Source: Burkholderia anthina (lineage in GTDB: Bacteria > Pseudomonadota > Gammaproteobacteria > Burkholderiales > Burkholderiaceae). From it: a stretch of DNA of 64,000 nucleotides. Of this stretch, positions 16,683 to 25,425 are shown one piece after another. Each line of letters opens with the position of its first letter. Position 1 is the stretch's first letter. The translations under genes and the position numbers were made by a program. The stretch covers positions 434,001 to 498,000 of the forward strand of contig NZ_CABVLY010000002.1 of the NCBI RefSeq assembly GCF_902498995.1, in the 5' to 3' direction. The notes under the pieces were generated by a model that had not been told where the DNA came from, searched no databases, and saw only the letters and a program-made list of their open reading frames with translations.

Positions 16683-17837
16683 TCACAGCACGCTGCGCGC
16701 GACGACCCAGCGATGCACTTCGCTCGGGCCTTCGAAGATGCGCATCAGCCGCGCTTCGTTCGCCATCTGGTGCAGCGGCAGCTCTTTCGTCATGCCCATC
16801 GCGCCGAGCGTCTGCATCGCATGATCGATGACGCTCGACGCCATCTCGGTCGCGAACACCTTGACCATCGAGATCTGCGTGCGCGCGTCCTGTCCGGCAT
16901 CGACCCGCGCGGCCGCTTCGTAGGTCATCAGGCGGCACGCGTGGATCTGCGTCAGCGCGTCGGCGACCCACCACTGGATCGCCTGACGCTCGGCGAGCGG
17001 CACGCCGAAGGTCTTGCGCTGCTTCGCATGGTCGCACAGCAGCGCGACCGCGCGCTCGGCGCGGCCGATGCACCACGCGGCCATCTCCAGCCGCCGGTTC
17101 GACAGGCGCGCCTGCATCGGCGCGAACCCGGCGCCTTCGCGGCCCAGCAGTTGCGCGGCGGGAATGCGGCAGTTCTCCAGCACGATTTCGTAGGTCGACA
17201 GCCCGCCGATCATCGGGATCCGGCGCTCGATGACGAAACCCGGCGTGTCGCGTTCGACGATGAACGCCGACATGCCGCCGCGCTTGCCCTTGCTCCGGTC
17301 GGTCAGCGCCATCACGATCGTCCAGTCGGCTTCGCGTGCATGGCTGATCCAGATCTTCCGGCCGTTCAGCACCCACGTGTCGCCGTCGCGCACGGCCGTC
17401 GTCGACAACGCGCCCGGATCGGAGCCGGCGCCCGGCTCGGAAATCGCCATCGCGGCGCGCGTGAGGCCGCGCGCGTACGGTTCCAGGTAGCGCGCGCGCT
17501 GCGCGTCGTCGGCCGCGTCGCACAGCATCCGCAGGTTCGGTGAATCGGGCGGCAGGATGTACGGCGTCACGGTCGTGCCGATCGCTTCGTTCACGCCGAC
17601 CATCGCGACGGCCGGCAGGTCCGAGCCGCCGGCATCGGCGGGCGCGTCGAGCCCCCACAGGCCGAGTTCCCGGGAGCGCTCGTCGAGCCGCGCGCGTTCG
17701 TCGGGGCGCAGCGCGAAACGCTGGCCGTCGGCCTCGCGCGCCATCACGGCCGCTTCGAGCGGCATCAGTTCGTCTTTCACGAAGCGTGCGACGAGATCCT
17801 TGATCATCCGGTGGTCGAGATCGAGTTCGAAATTCAT
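16683..17837 (-). CDS. acyl-CoA dehydrogenase
   Basis: A 384-aa flavoprotein of normal family length. Signatures are AMAISEPGAGSDPG (FAD/substrate loop), WVLNGRKIWISHA, the mid-domain R-rich RLSNRRLEMAAWCIG and a C-terminal IFEGPSEVHRWVVAR. The catalytic base is probably the glutamate in FEGPSE. It introduces the 2,3-double bond in an acyl-CoA in the cytosol and passes electrons to ETF. It lies 37 bp after the MFS gene in the leftward catabolic operon. With two enoyl-CoA hydratases and a CoA-transferase it forms most of a beta-oxidation-like route. Confidence 0.93.
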   Translation of the reverse strand: MNFELDLDHRMIKDLVARFVKDELMPLEAAVMAREADGQRFALRPDERARLDERSRELGLWGLDAPADAGGSDLPAVAMVGVNEAIGTTVTPYILPPDSPNLRMLCDAADDAQRARYLEPYARGLTRAAMAISEPGAGSDPGALSTTAVRDGDTWVLNGRKIWISHAREADWTIVMALTDRSKGKRGGMSAFIVERDTPGFVIERRIPMIGGLSTYEIVLENCRIPAAQLLGREGAGFAPMQARLSNRRLEMAAWCIGRAERAVALLCDHAKQRKTFGVPLAERQAIQWWVADALTQIHACRLMTYEAAARVDAGQDARTQISMVKVFATEMASSVIDHAMQTLGAMGMTKELPLHQMANEARLMRIFEGPSEVHRWVVARSVL

Positions 17838-17874
17838 GGGGAGGTCGATGAAGGCGTGAAGGGAAGGCGCGCGC

Positions 17875-19197
17875 TCAATACGCGCGCGCCGGAGAGGCCA
17901 CCCGGGCGCGCAACGTGGCGAGCAGCGCCACGCAGCCGAGCGCCAGCAACGCGGCGTTGAAATAGAGGCCGGCGCGCATCGATCCGGTGGCGGTGTTCAG
18001 CACGCCCATCAGGAACGGGCTCGCGAATCCGCCGATCGCGCCGGACATCGTGATCGCCGCGATCGCGACCGCCATCGAGCGCTTCGGCAGCGCGAGCCCC
18101 GGCACCACCCAGAACGCGGGCAGCGACGCGGCATGCGTGGCGACCGCGACGCAGAGCGCGATCGTCAGGTTCGCGGTGCCGTCGACGCGCGCCAGCACGA
18201 CGAGCGCCGCCGCGCATGCGAGCATCGCGGCCGCACCGTGTTCGCGCCAGGCATGCCGGCGCTCGGTGCGCCAGCCCATCCCGAGCATGCCGACGATGCC
18301 GCACAGGTAGGGCAGCGCGGACAGCAGGCCGATCTGCATCGCGCCGTGCAGGCCGCCGCGATGCAGGATCACGGGCATCCAGAACACGAGCGCGTAGCCG
18401 GCTGCCGCGATCGCGAAATTGGCCGCGCACAGCAGCCAGAAGTCGCGGTGCGCGAGCAGCGGTCGCGCCGGGGCCGCGCCGGGGTCCGTGTCTGCGTCGG
18501 CGAGCGCGTGCGCATCGCGCAGCGCGGCCTTGTCGGCGTCCGACAGCCAGCGCGCGTCGTCCGGCCGGTCGTCGAGATAGCGCAGCGCGACGAAGCCGAG
18601 CGCGCTGCTCGGCAGCCCTTCGACGATGAACAGCCATTGCCAGCCGCTCAGGCCGGCGACGCCGTCGAAGTACGTGAGGATCGCGCCCGACACGGGGCCG
18701 GCGATCATCCCGGCGAGATACAGCGCGCTCATGAAGAGCGCGAACGCCTTCGCGCGCTGCTTCGGCGGATACCACGCGCCGAGATAGAACAGGATGCCGG
18801 GGAAGAAGCCGGCCTCGAACACGCCGAGCAGGAAGCGGCACAGGTAGAACTGCGCCGGCGTCGCGACGAACATCGTCGCGGCCGAGCCGAGCCCCCACAG
18901 CACCATGATCCGGGCGATGGTGCGGCGTGCGCCGATCCGTGCGAGCAGCGCGTTGCTCGGAATTTCGAACACCATGTAGCCGATGAAGAAGATGCCCGCG
19001 CCGAGCCCGTAGACGGCATCGGAGAGGTGCAGCTCGGCGGCCATCTGCGCGTGCGCGAAGCCGATGTTGATCCGGTCGATGAACGACAGCGTGTAGCAGA
19101 GGATCAGGAACGGCAGCAGGCGCCGCGAGATCCGGCGGTAGAGCGCCGGCATCGCGGTGTCGCGCGCGCCGGCCGGGGTGGACAGGGTCGGGGTCAT
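17875..19197 (-). CDS. MFS transporter, anion:cation symporter (ACS) family
   Basis: A 440-aa inner-membrane protein with about 12 hydrophobic segments and the ACS signature around TM1-2 (SFIDRINIGFAHAQM), followed by FFIGYMVFEIPSNALLARIGARR. ACS members import organic acids such as tartrate, glucarate or phthalate. It lies 10 bp after the porin gene, giving a matched outer- and inner-membrane uptake pair. Substrate not deducible; presumably the acid degraded by the operon. Confidence 0.9.
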   Translation of the reverse strand: MTPTLSTPAGARDTAMPALYRRISRRLLPFLILCYTLSFIDRINIGFAHAQMAAELHLSDAVYGLGAGIFFIGYMVFEIPSNALLARIGARRTIARIMVLWGLGSAATMFVATPAQFYLCRFLLGVFEAGFFPGILFYLGAWYPPKQRAKAFALFMSALYLAGMIAGPVSGAILTYFDGVAGLSGWQWLFIVEGLPSSALGFVALRYLDDRPDDARWLSDADKAALRDAHALADADTDPGAAPARPLLAHRDFWLLCAANFAIAAAGYALVFWMPVILHRGGLHGAMQIGLLSALPYLCGIVGMLGMGWRTERRHAWREHGAAAMLACAAALVVLARVDGTANLTIALCVAVATHAASLPAFWVVPGLALPKRSMAVAIAAITMSGAIGGFASPFLMGVLNTATGSMRAGLYFNAALLALGCVALLATLRARVASPARAY

Positions 19198-19207
19198 GGG
19201 CCTTCCG

Positions 19208-20260
19208 TCAGAAGCGGTGAGTGATGCCGAGCGCCAGCACCTGCTCGGTGCCGCCCGGCTGCGGTTGCACGCCGGCGATGACGGTGTTGCTCGCGTCGCC
19301 GCCGTTCTTCAGGTACAGATAGCGGGCATAGACCGAAGTCCGCTTGGACAGCGGATGGTCGTAGCCGATGCCGAACGCGGTCGCGTCGTTCGCCGAGCCC
19401 TTCACGTCGCGGCGCACGGCCGACACGAGCACGCGATCGAGCGCGCCGACGTTGATCGCCGCGCCGACGCTCGCCGTCGAGAACGCGGGCAGGCCGGGCG
19501 CCGTGCTGGCGCCGTAAAGGAATGCGCCGTACAGCTTGACCCGCGCGAACGCGTAGTTCGCCGCGAACACGTAGTGGCGGGTGGTCGTCGGTTGAACGAC
19601 GGGCGCGAGGTTGCCGGCCGATACGTCGCCCTGGAAGCCCGCACCGACATAGAGCCCGCCGATCCGGTACTGGAGCCCCGCGCCGTAATTGCGGCCGGCC
19701 TGCATCGACAGCGCGTTCGGCGTGGGAAAGCCGTAGGTGGCCATCACGCGCAGGCCGTTCCAGTCGGGGCTGAGATACGACACGGCCTGGTTGAAGCGCG
19801 GAATCGGCGGCGTCGTGTTGGTCGTGATCGTGTCCGTCGACGTCGCGAGCAGCGCAAGCGGCGACATGCGCTCGTTCAGGCCGAACGGATCGCCCTCGTA
19901 CACGGTGTAGAACGCCGGCGTGTACTGCCGGCCGAGCCGCAGGTCGCCGTAGCGGGTGTTCTGCAGCGCCACGTACGCCTGCCGGTAGAACAGCATGCCG
20001 CCCTGGAGCGAGCCGTCGGCCGGCGAGAAGCCGCTTTCCAGCACGAACTTGGTCGAGGTTCCGCCGCCGAGATCCTCGACGCCGGTCAGCCCGATGCGGC
20101 TCGTCGACCCGCCGCCGCCGCTCTGCCGGAAGCTCGACAGGCTGCCGATACGATCGAACTCGACGTAGCTGTCGACGATCCCGTACAGCGTGACCGACGA
20201 CGCGTGCGCATGTGTTGCGCACAGCACGCATGTGCCGATCAGGAATGCTTTCCGTTGCAT
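19208..20260 (-). CDS. outer-membrane porin, Burkholderia/Neisseria type
   Basis: A 350-aa protein. A signal peptide ends at THAHA before SSVTLYGIVDSYVEF, the standard start of mature proteobacterial porins. The middle has many alternating beta-strands and loop motifs (GGSTSRIGLTGVEDLGGG, LGRQYTPAFYTVYEG). The C-terminus ends in ALGITHRF, with the terminal phenylalanine needed for beta-barrel assembly. Expected to form a trimeric 16-stranded channel. Cotranscribed with the MFS carrier, so probably a dedicated substrate channel rather than a housekeeping porin (inference). Confidence 0.95.
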   Translation of the reverse strand: MQRKAFLIGTCVLCATHAHASSVTLYGIVDSYVEFDRIGSLSSFRQSGGGGSTSRIGLTGVEDLGGGTSTKFVLESGFSPADGSLQGGMLFYRQAYVALQNTRYGDLRLGRQYTPAFYTVYEGDPFGLNERMSPLALLATSTDTITTNTTPPIPRFNQAVSYLSPDWNGLRVMATYGFPTPNALSMQAGRNYGAGLQYRIGGLYVGAGFQGDVSAGNLAPVVQPTTTRHYVFAANYAFARVKLYGAFLYGASTAPGLPAFSTASVGAAINVGALDRVLVSAVRRDVKGSANDATAFGIGYDHPLSKRTSVYARYLYLKNGGDASNTVIAGVQPQPGGTEQVLALGITHRF

Positions 20261-20354
20261 GAATGTGTCTCCGTTCCATGTTTGTTATGTATCGCGCCCG
20301 CGAGCGGGACGGTGCTTGACGGCGCGCGGCGGACGGGGCCGCGCGCCGTCGGGA

Positions 20355-21155
20355 TCAGCGTCCCTTGAACACCGGTTTGCGTTTCTCGAGGAACGCGCGG
20401 GCGCCTTCGATACGGTCCTCGCTCGCATAGACGTCGGGGCCGACGTCGAGCCGCAGCGCCGCGGCCACCGGCAGGCCCCAGCTGCGCGTCGCCGTTTCCT
20501 TGATGCGGCGGATCGTGAGCGGCGCATTCGCGGCGATCGACTGCGCCAGTTCGCGCACGGTGTCGTCGAGCGCGGCGCCGGGGACGACGCGGTTCAGCAG
20601 CCCGATGCGCGAGGCCTCGTCTGCGTCGATGCGGCGGCCCGTAAACAGCAGCTCCATCGCGATCGCGCGCGGCAGCATGCGCGGCAGCAGCACGCTCGCG
20701 AAGTTCGCGCCCATGCCGACCCGGGCTTCGGGCAGCGCGAAGTACACGTGATCGGCGGCGACCCGCAGGTCGCACGCCAGCGCGATCTCGAAGCCGCCGC
20801 CGATCGCATAGCCGTTGATCGCCGCGATGGTCGGCTTGCGCAATTCGAGGATCAGCTCGTGCACGTTGCGCGCGAGCCCGCGCATCGGCCGCATGCCGCG
20901 CATCTCGGGGTCGCCGAGATCGACGCCCGCGCTGAAGGCCCGGTCGCCCGCGCCGCGGATCACGATCGCGCGCACCGCAGGGTCGTCGTCGAGCGTGACG
21001 AGCGCGTCGCACAGGCGCCGGAACGCATCGGCGGACAGCGCATTGGCGACATGCGGACGATGGATCGTCAGCCATGCGATACCGTCTTCGTCGTGGCGCA
21101 GGATCGACGCGGCGTCGTCGGCGGTCGGGGAGGAGGCCGTGTGCGATGCGGTCAT
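20355..21155 (-). CDS. enoyl-CoA hydratase/isomerase family protein (second of two)
   Basis: A 266-aa crotonase-fold protein. The start ATG overlaps the CoA-transferase stop by 4 bases (ATGA), so translation is likely coupled. The CoA-binding/oxyanion stretch is GDRAFSAGVDLGD, then KPTIAAINGYAIGGGFEIALACDLRVAA and ALPEARVGMG; the Glu in PEARVG aligns with a catalytic glutamate of hydratases. The C-terminus has FLEKRKPVFKGR, typical for the family. Hydratase, isomerase and thioesterase activities share this fold, so the exact reaction is open. Confidence 0.92.
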   Translation of the reverse strand: MTASHTASSPTADDAASILRHDEDGIAWLTIHRPHVANALSADAFRRLCDALVTLDDDPAVRAIVIRGAGDRAFSAGVDLGDPEMRGMRPMRGLARNVHELILELRKPTIAAINGYAIGGGFEIALACDLRVAADHVYFALPEARVGMGANFASVLLPRMLPRAIAMELLFTGRRIDADEASRIGLLNRVVPGAALDDTVRELAQSIAANAPLTIRRIKETATRSWGLPVAAALRLDVGPDVYASEDRIEGARAFLEKRKPVFKGR

Positions 21156-22372
21156 GCTGCGCTCCCGGTGATGCCGGCGCGTTCGTCGTGAACGACGCCG
21201 GCCTGCCGCAGCGCGTCGCGGCCGGCCGCGTCGATGCCGAGCGCGTCGAGCACGGCGTCGGTATCGGCCGCGAACGGTCGCGGCGGCTGGCGGATCGAGC
21301 CGGGCGTGCGCGACAGCTTGGCCGGGATGCCCGCGCCGGTATACGTGTCGCTCTTGACGAACATCGCGTTGCGGGCCGCCTGCGGATGGTTGAAACCGTC
21401 GGCGATGGTGTTGACCGGCCCCGTCGCGACGCCGGCGCGCATCAGTCGATCGACGACTTCGTCGGCGAGCAGTTCGCCGGTCAGTTGCCCGATCAGCGTG
21501 TCGAGCGCATCGCGGTGCGCGACGCGCTGCGCGTTGGTCGCGAAACGCGGATCGCGGGCGAGTTCGGGCACGCCGAGCGCTTCGACCATCTTCGCGAACG
21601 TGCGGTTGTTGCCGGCGCCCGTGGCGACCGGCTTGTCCTTGCACGGATAGACGCCGTACGGCGCGATCGCGGCGTAGACGTTGCCCGTCGCGACGGGCAC
21701 GTCGCCGGTCGCCATCCAGCTCGTGCTGACCGGATGCAGCATCGACAGCGCGGTGCTGAACAGGTCGATGTCGACGTGCTGCCCGAGGCCGGAGCGCGTG
21801 CGCTCCACCAGCGCGAGCAGGATGCTCGACACGGCGCTCAGCCCGGCCGCGTAGTCGACGACCGGAAACGGCACCTTCAGCGGCATGCCGCCCGGTTCGC
21901 CGTTGATCGACATGAAGCCGGCGAGCCCTTGCGCGACCGCGTCGTAGCCCGGAAACCGCGTGAGCGGACCGTCGGTGCCGTAGCCGGAGATCGAGCAATG
22001 CACCAGACGTGGAAAGCGTTCGCGCAGGCAGTCGTCGTAGCCGATGCCCCAGCGTTCGAGCGTGCCCTGCTTGAAGTTGTCGACCAGCACGTCGGCCGTC
22101 TCCAGCAGGCGGAACAGCACGTCGCGCCCGTCGGGGTGCGACAGGTCGAGCGCGAGGTTGCGCTTGTTGCGGTTGAGCCCCCAGAAATAGCTGGAGAGGC
22201 CGGAGGGCATGGCGGGCCCCCAGTCGCGTGTTTCGTCGCCTTGCGGCGGTTCGATCTTGATGACGTCCGCGCCGTGGTCGGCGAGCGTCTGCGTGCAGAA
22301 CGGGCCCGCATAAACGCGGCTCAGGTCTACGACGCGCACGCCCGCGAGCGCGCCTGCGTTATTGCTGGTCAT
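21152..22372 (-). CDS. class III CoA-transferase (CaiB/BaiF family)
   Basis: A 406-aa protein starting MTSNNAGALAGVRVVDLSRV. Family marks are GPFCTQTLADHGADVIKIEPP, DETRDWGP, NRNKRNLALDLSHPDG, and the conserved aspartate region FPGYDAVAQGLAGFMS (the family nucleophile is an aspartate in this area). It moves CoA from a donor such as succinyl-CoA to a carboxylic acid, so it probably activates the operon's substrate. It sits between the two enoyl-CoA hydratases, 71 bp after the first and overlapping the second by 4 bases. Confidence 0.94.
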   Translation of the reverse strand: MTSNNAGALAGVRVVDLSRVYAGPFCTQTLADHGADVIKIEPPQGDETRDWGPAMPSGLSSYFWGLNRNKRNLALDLSHPDGRDVLFRLLETADVLVDNFKQGTLERWGIGYDDCLRERFPRLVHCSISGYGTDGPLTRFPGYDAVAQGLAGFMSINGEPGGMPLKVPFPVVDYAAGLSAVSSILLALVERTRSGLGQHVDIDLFSTALSMLHPVSTSWMATGDVPVATGNVYAAIAPYGVYPCKDKPVATGAGNNRTFAKMVEALGVPELARDPRFATNAQRVAHRDALDTLIGQLTGELLADEVVDRLMRAGVATGPVNTIADGFNHPQAARNAMFVKSDTYTGAGIPAKLSRTPGSIRQPPRPFAADTDAVLDALGIDAAGRDALRQAGVVHDERAGITGSAA

Positions 22373-22443
22373 GACGTGGTTTCCTTCGAGGGTCGGCGAT
22401 GCTGGCGTTCCGCCGGCTGCGTGCCGGGCGGCGCGCCGTGGGT

Positions 22444-23232
22444 TCAGTCTCGGTCGCGCGCGGCGAACAGCGCGGCGACCGCCGCGCGGTGTTCGGGCGT
22501 CGCGTGCGCGAATGCCTGGTACGACGCGGACAGGTCGAGCAGCGTGTCGAGGCTCGTATGCCGGCCTTCGCGCAGCAGCCGCTTGGTCAGGCGCAGCGCG
22601 ATGCCCGAGTGGCGCGCGATGCGTTCGGCGAGCGCGTGCGCATGGGCGAGCAGCTCGCCGCCGGGCACGACGCGCGACACCAGGCCGTGGCGCAGCGCCG
22701 TTTGCGCATCCATCGCGTCGCCGGTGAACGACATCTCGGCCGCGACCGCCGCGCCGACGATCTGCGGCAGGAACCACGCGCCGCCGTCGCCCGGCACGAG
22801 GCCGAGCGCGATGAAGCTTTCCGCGAAGCGTGCGCCGTCGGCGGCGATGCGGATGTCGCACATGCACGCGAGGTCGGTGCCGGCGCCGATGGCCGGCCCG
22901 TTGATCGCCGCGATGGCCGGCACTTCGAGCTGCTGGAACGCATGGGCGAGACGCTGGATGCCGCGCCGATAGCTCGTCCGGATCGCCGCGAGGTCGTGCG
23001 GCTCCGACTCGGCGAGCGCCCGCATCGCCTTCACGTTGCCGCCCGACGAAAACACGGCGCCGGCGCCCGTGAGGACCAGCACGCGGATCGATTCGTCGCG
23101 GTTCGCGTCGTCGCAGCACGCAACCAGCGCGTCGATCGCATCGGTATCCGAAATGGCGTTGCGCGTTTCGGGGCGGTTCATCGTGACGGTCAGGATCGGT
23201 CCCTGCCGTTCACGGATCAGAAAGGCTGACAT
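22444..23232 (-). CDS. enoyl-CoA hydratase/isomerase family protein (first gene of the catabolic operon)
   Basis: A 262-aa protein starting MSAFLIRERQGPILTVTMNR. The crotonase signatures are AVFSSGGNVKAM and VPAIAAINGPAIGAGTDLACMCDIRIAA, then ALGLVPGDGGAWFLPQ. The residue aligned with the catalytic glutamate is Asp in PGDGG, so isomerase or another crotonase activity is as likely as hydration. It opens the leftward seven-gene operon and is divergent from the IclR regulator, with a perfect-armed palindrome in between. Confidence 0.92.
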   Translation of the reverse strand: MSAFLIRERQGPILTVTMNRPETRNAISDTDAIDALVACCDDANRDESIRVLVLTGAGAVFSSGGNVKAMRALAESEPHDLAAIRTSYRRGIQRLAHAFQQLEVPAIAAINGPAIGAGTDLACMCDIRIAADGARFAESFIALGLVPGDGGAWFLPQIVGAAVAAEMSFTGDAMDAQTALRHGLVSRVVPGGELLAHAHALAERIARHSGIALRLTKRLLREGRHTSLDTLLDLSASYQAFAHATPEHRAAVAALFAARDRD

Positions 23233-23319
23233 GATGTCTCCGTTTGTTCTGTACCGCGGGGCTTCACGCCGCGGGCCGAAGCCTAGTATCGTCACGACGG
23301 TTGGCGGCGGGAAATTCCG

Positions 23320-23335
23320 TTCCACATACGTGGAA
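23320..23335. promoter_or_regulatory. palindrome, candidate IclR operator
   Basis: TTCCACATACGTGGAA has perfect 6-bp arms around ATAC. It lies 32 bp before the IclR-type ATG and 88 bp before the divergent operon start. IclR proteins typically bind such 14-16-bp palindromes. Confidence 0.7.
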
Positions 23336-23366
23336 GGGCTCGCCGGGACGGCGCGGAGAGGATGGA

Positions 23367-24131
23367 ATGAGCGGAAACGTGGTCAAGAGCGCGGCGCGCG
23401 TGTTCGAGGTGCTGGAGCTGTTCAGCGAGCTGCAGCGGCCGCTGAGCGTGCGCGAGATCGCCACGCGCTGCCGCTATCCCGGTTCGAGCGCGGCGGCGTT
23501 GCTGACCAGCATGAAGGTGCTCGGCTACCTCGCGTACGACGAGCGGACGCACGCGTATGCGCCGACGGTGCGCCTCGTCAATCTCGGCGAAGCGCTCGTC
23601 GATTCGGCGGCGGGCAGCCGCCGGTACTGGCACGCCGTGGCGAAACGGCTGGCGGCCGGCACGCGGGAGGCCGTCGTGATCGCGGTGCAGAGCGACCTGT
23701 ACGTGCAGTACATCGACGCCGTCGCGGGCGCACACCGGATTCCGGTCCATTTCTATGCGCCGATCGGCACGCGTCGCGAGATCTGCATGTCGGGGCTCGG
23801 CTGGGCGCTGCTGAGCCTGCAGCCCGACGGCACGATTCGGCGGCTCGTGTCGCGCAGCATCCGGCGGATCGGGAAATCGGGCAGGACGATCGACGAGGAC
23901 GTCGTGCTGGACAAGGTCGACGAGACGCGGCGGCTCGGCTACTCGTATTCCGCGAATACGGTCACGCAGGGCGCGGCGATGATCTCGATGGTGATCGCCG
24001 ACGGCTGGAACGGCATGCCGCTTGCGATCGGCGTGGGCGGGCCGGTGGAGCGGATCGACGCGCGTCGCGACGCGATCGTGCTCGCGATGCGCGACGCACT
24101 GGCCGAGCGCATGGACGAAACGGTCGGCTAG
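23367..24131 (+). CDS. IclR-family transcriptional regulator of the divergent catabolic operon
   Basis: A 254-aa protein starting MSGNVVKSAARVFEVLELF, with GGAGAGG upstream; the upstream in-frame stretch is not family-like. The winged helix covers roughly residues 5-70 (RPLSVREIATRCRYPGSSAAALLTSM). The effector domain includes YVQYIDAVAGAHRIPVHFYAPIG and SMVIADGWNGMPLAIGVGGP. Divergent orientation plus the palindrome 32 bp upstream strongly suggest it controls itself and the seven-gene operon, with an aromatic or short-chain acid or its CoA ester as ligand (inference). Confidence 0.92.
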   Translation: MSGNVVKSAARVFEVLELFSELQRPLSVREIATRCRYPGSSAAALLTSMKVLGYLAYDERTHAYAPTVRLVNLGEALVDSAAGSRRYWHAVAKRLAAGTREAVVIAVQSDLYVQYIDAVAGAHRIPVHFYAPIGTRREICMSGLGWALLSLQPDGTIRRLVSRSIRRIGKSGRTIDEDVVLDKVDETRRLGYSYSANTVTQGAAMISMVIADGWNGMPLAIGVGGPVERIDARRDAIVLAMRDALAERMDETVG

Positions 24132-24321
24132 CGGCGCGGCGGAGCGTCCGCACGGAGCGGGTTCCGTCGGCATCGGGCGGACGACGGCATGCTTTCATCC
24201 GGCGTCGACGCGAATTTCCCCTGTCGGCCGGCTTGCCGTGCGCAGCGCGCGTGGCGCGCACCTTCGCATAGAATCGGAGCGTTGCTTCACCCCTGTCCGG
24301 TTGCATTCCCGCGAGGTCGCC

Positions 24322-25374
24322 ATGTCATTGAACGCGCCGCTTTCCGGCGTCCATATCGTCGAATTCGAAGGTCTCGGCCCCGGCCCGCTCGCGGGCTGGA
24401 TGCTCGCCGGGATGGGGGCGCGCATCACGCTGATCGCGCGCCCGGCCGGCCGCACGAGCGCGCCGGACGCGCTGCAGGGCCGCGCCGGAGATTTGCTCCG
24501 TGAAGGCAAGGCGATCGTCGAACTCGATCTGAAGACGCCGGACGGCCGCGCCGAAGCGCTCGCGTTGATCGCGCAAGCCGACGCGCTGATCGAAGGATTG
24601 CGTCCCGGCGTGATGGAGCGCCTCGGCCTCGGGCCTGCCGATTGCGCACGCGGCAATCCGAAGCTGGTGTACGGACGCATGACGGGTTGGGGCCAGCACG
24701 GCCCGCTCGCGGCGGCCGCCGGGCACGATCTGAATTACGTCGCGCTGACCGGGCTGCTTTCGTTGTCCGCACCGCGCGATGGCCGGCCGGGCCTGCCGCC
24801 GACCGTCGTCGGCGACGCGGGCGGCGCGCTCGGGCTCGCGTTCGGGATCGTCTGCGCGCTCTTCGACGTGCGTGGCGGCGGTCCGGGGCGCGTGGTCGAC
24901 GGCGCGATCGTCGACATCGTGTCGATGCTCGGTTCGCTCGCGCTGTGGGCGCGCGCGAACGGCCAGCTCGACGGCGCGCAGCCGAGCCTCTTTCACGACG
25001 CGCCGTTCTACGACGTGTATCGCTGCGCGGATGGCGAATGCGTGACGATCGGCGCGCTCGAACCGCCGTTCTACGCGCTGCTGGTCGAGCGGCTCGGGTT
25101 GACCGATCTCGATCCGGCATCGCAGTACGATCGTGCGCGCTGGCCCGCGCTGAAGACGCGTTTCGCGGCGGTCTTCGCGCTGCAGCCGTCCGCGCACTGG
25201 CGCGCGCTGCTCGAGGGCACCGACGCATGCTTTGCGCCGGTGCTGAGCATGGCCGACGCGGCGGCGCATCCGCACAACGCGGCGCGGGGGATCTATCGTA
25301 CCGACGAGAACGGCAACCTCAGGGCGCGCATGGCGCCGCGGTTCCTGCCGCTGAATGAAGAGGATGCGGGCTGA
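24322..25374 (+). CDS. class III CoA-transferase/alpha-methylacyl-CoA racemase-like protein
   Basis: A 350-aa protein starting MSLNAPLSGVHIVEFEGLGPGP. Length and motifs (GPLAGWMLAGMGARITLIARP, YGRMTGWGQHGPLAAAAGHDLNYVALTG) match the racemase branch of the CaiB/BaiF family, including the GHDxNY segment with the catalytic Asp. A -10-like TAGAAT lies at 24269-24274, suggesting its own promoter, although it follows the IclR gene on the same strand. Racemisation of 2-methylacyl-CoAs would fit degradation of branched acids by the divergent operon (inference). Confidence 0.92.
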   Translation: MSLNAPLSGVHIVEFEGLGPGPLAGWMLAGMGARITLIARPAGRTSAPDALQGRAGDLLREGKAIVELDLKTPDGRAEALALIAQADALIEGLRPGVMERLGLGPADCARGNPKLVYGRMTGWGQHGPLAAAAGHDLNYVALTGLLSLSAPRDGRPGLPPTVVGDAGGALGLAFGIVCALFDVRGGGPGRVVDGAIVDIVSMLGSLALWARANGQLDGAQPSLFHDAPFYDVYRCADGECVTIGALEPPFYALLVERLGLTDLDPASQYDRARWPALKTRFAAVFALQPSAHWRALLEGTDACFAPVLSMADAAAHPHNAARGIYRTDENGNLRARMAPRFLPLNEEDAG

Positions 25375-25425
25375 CGAGCCTGCCGCGCGCCGTGTTCCGC
25401 CGGCGTGCTCGCCGTCACGCGACGA

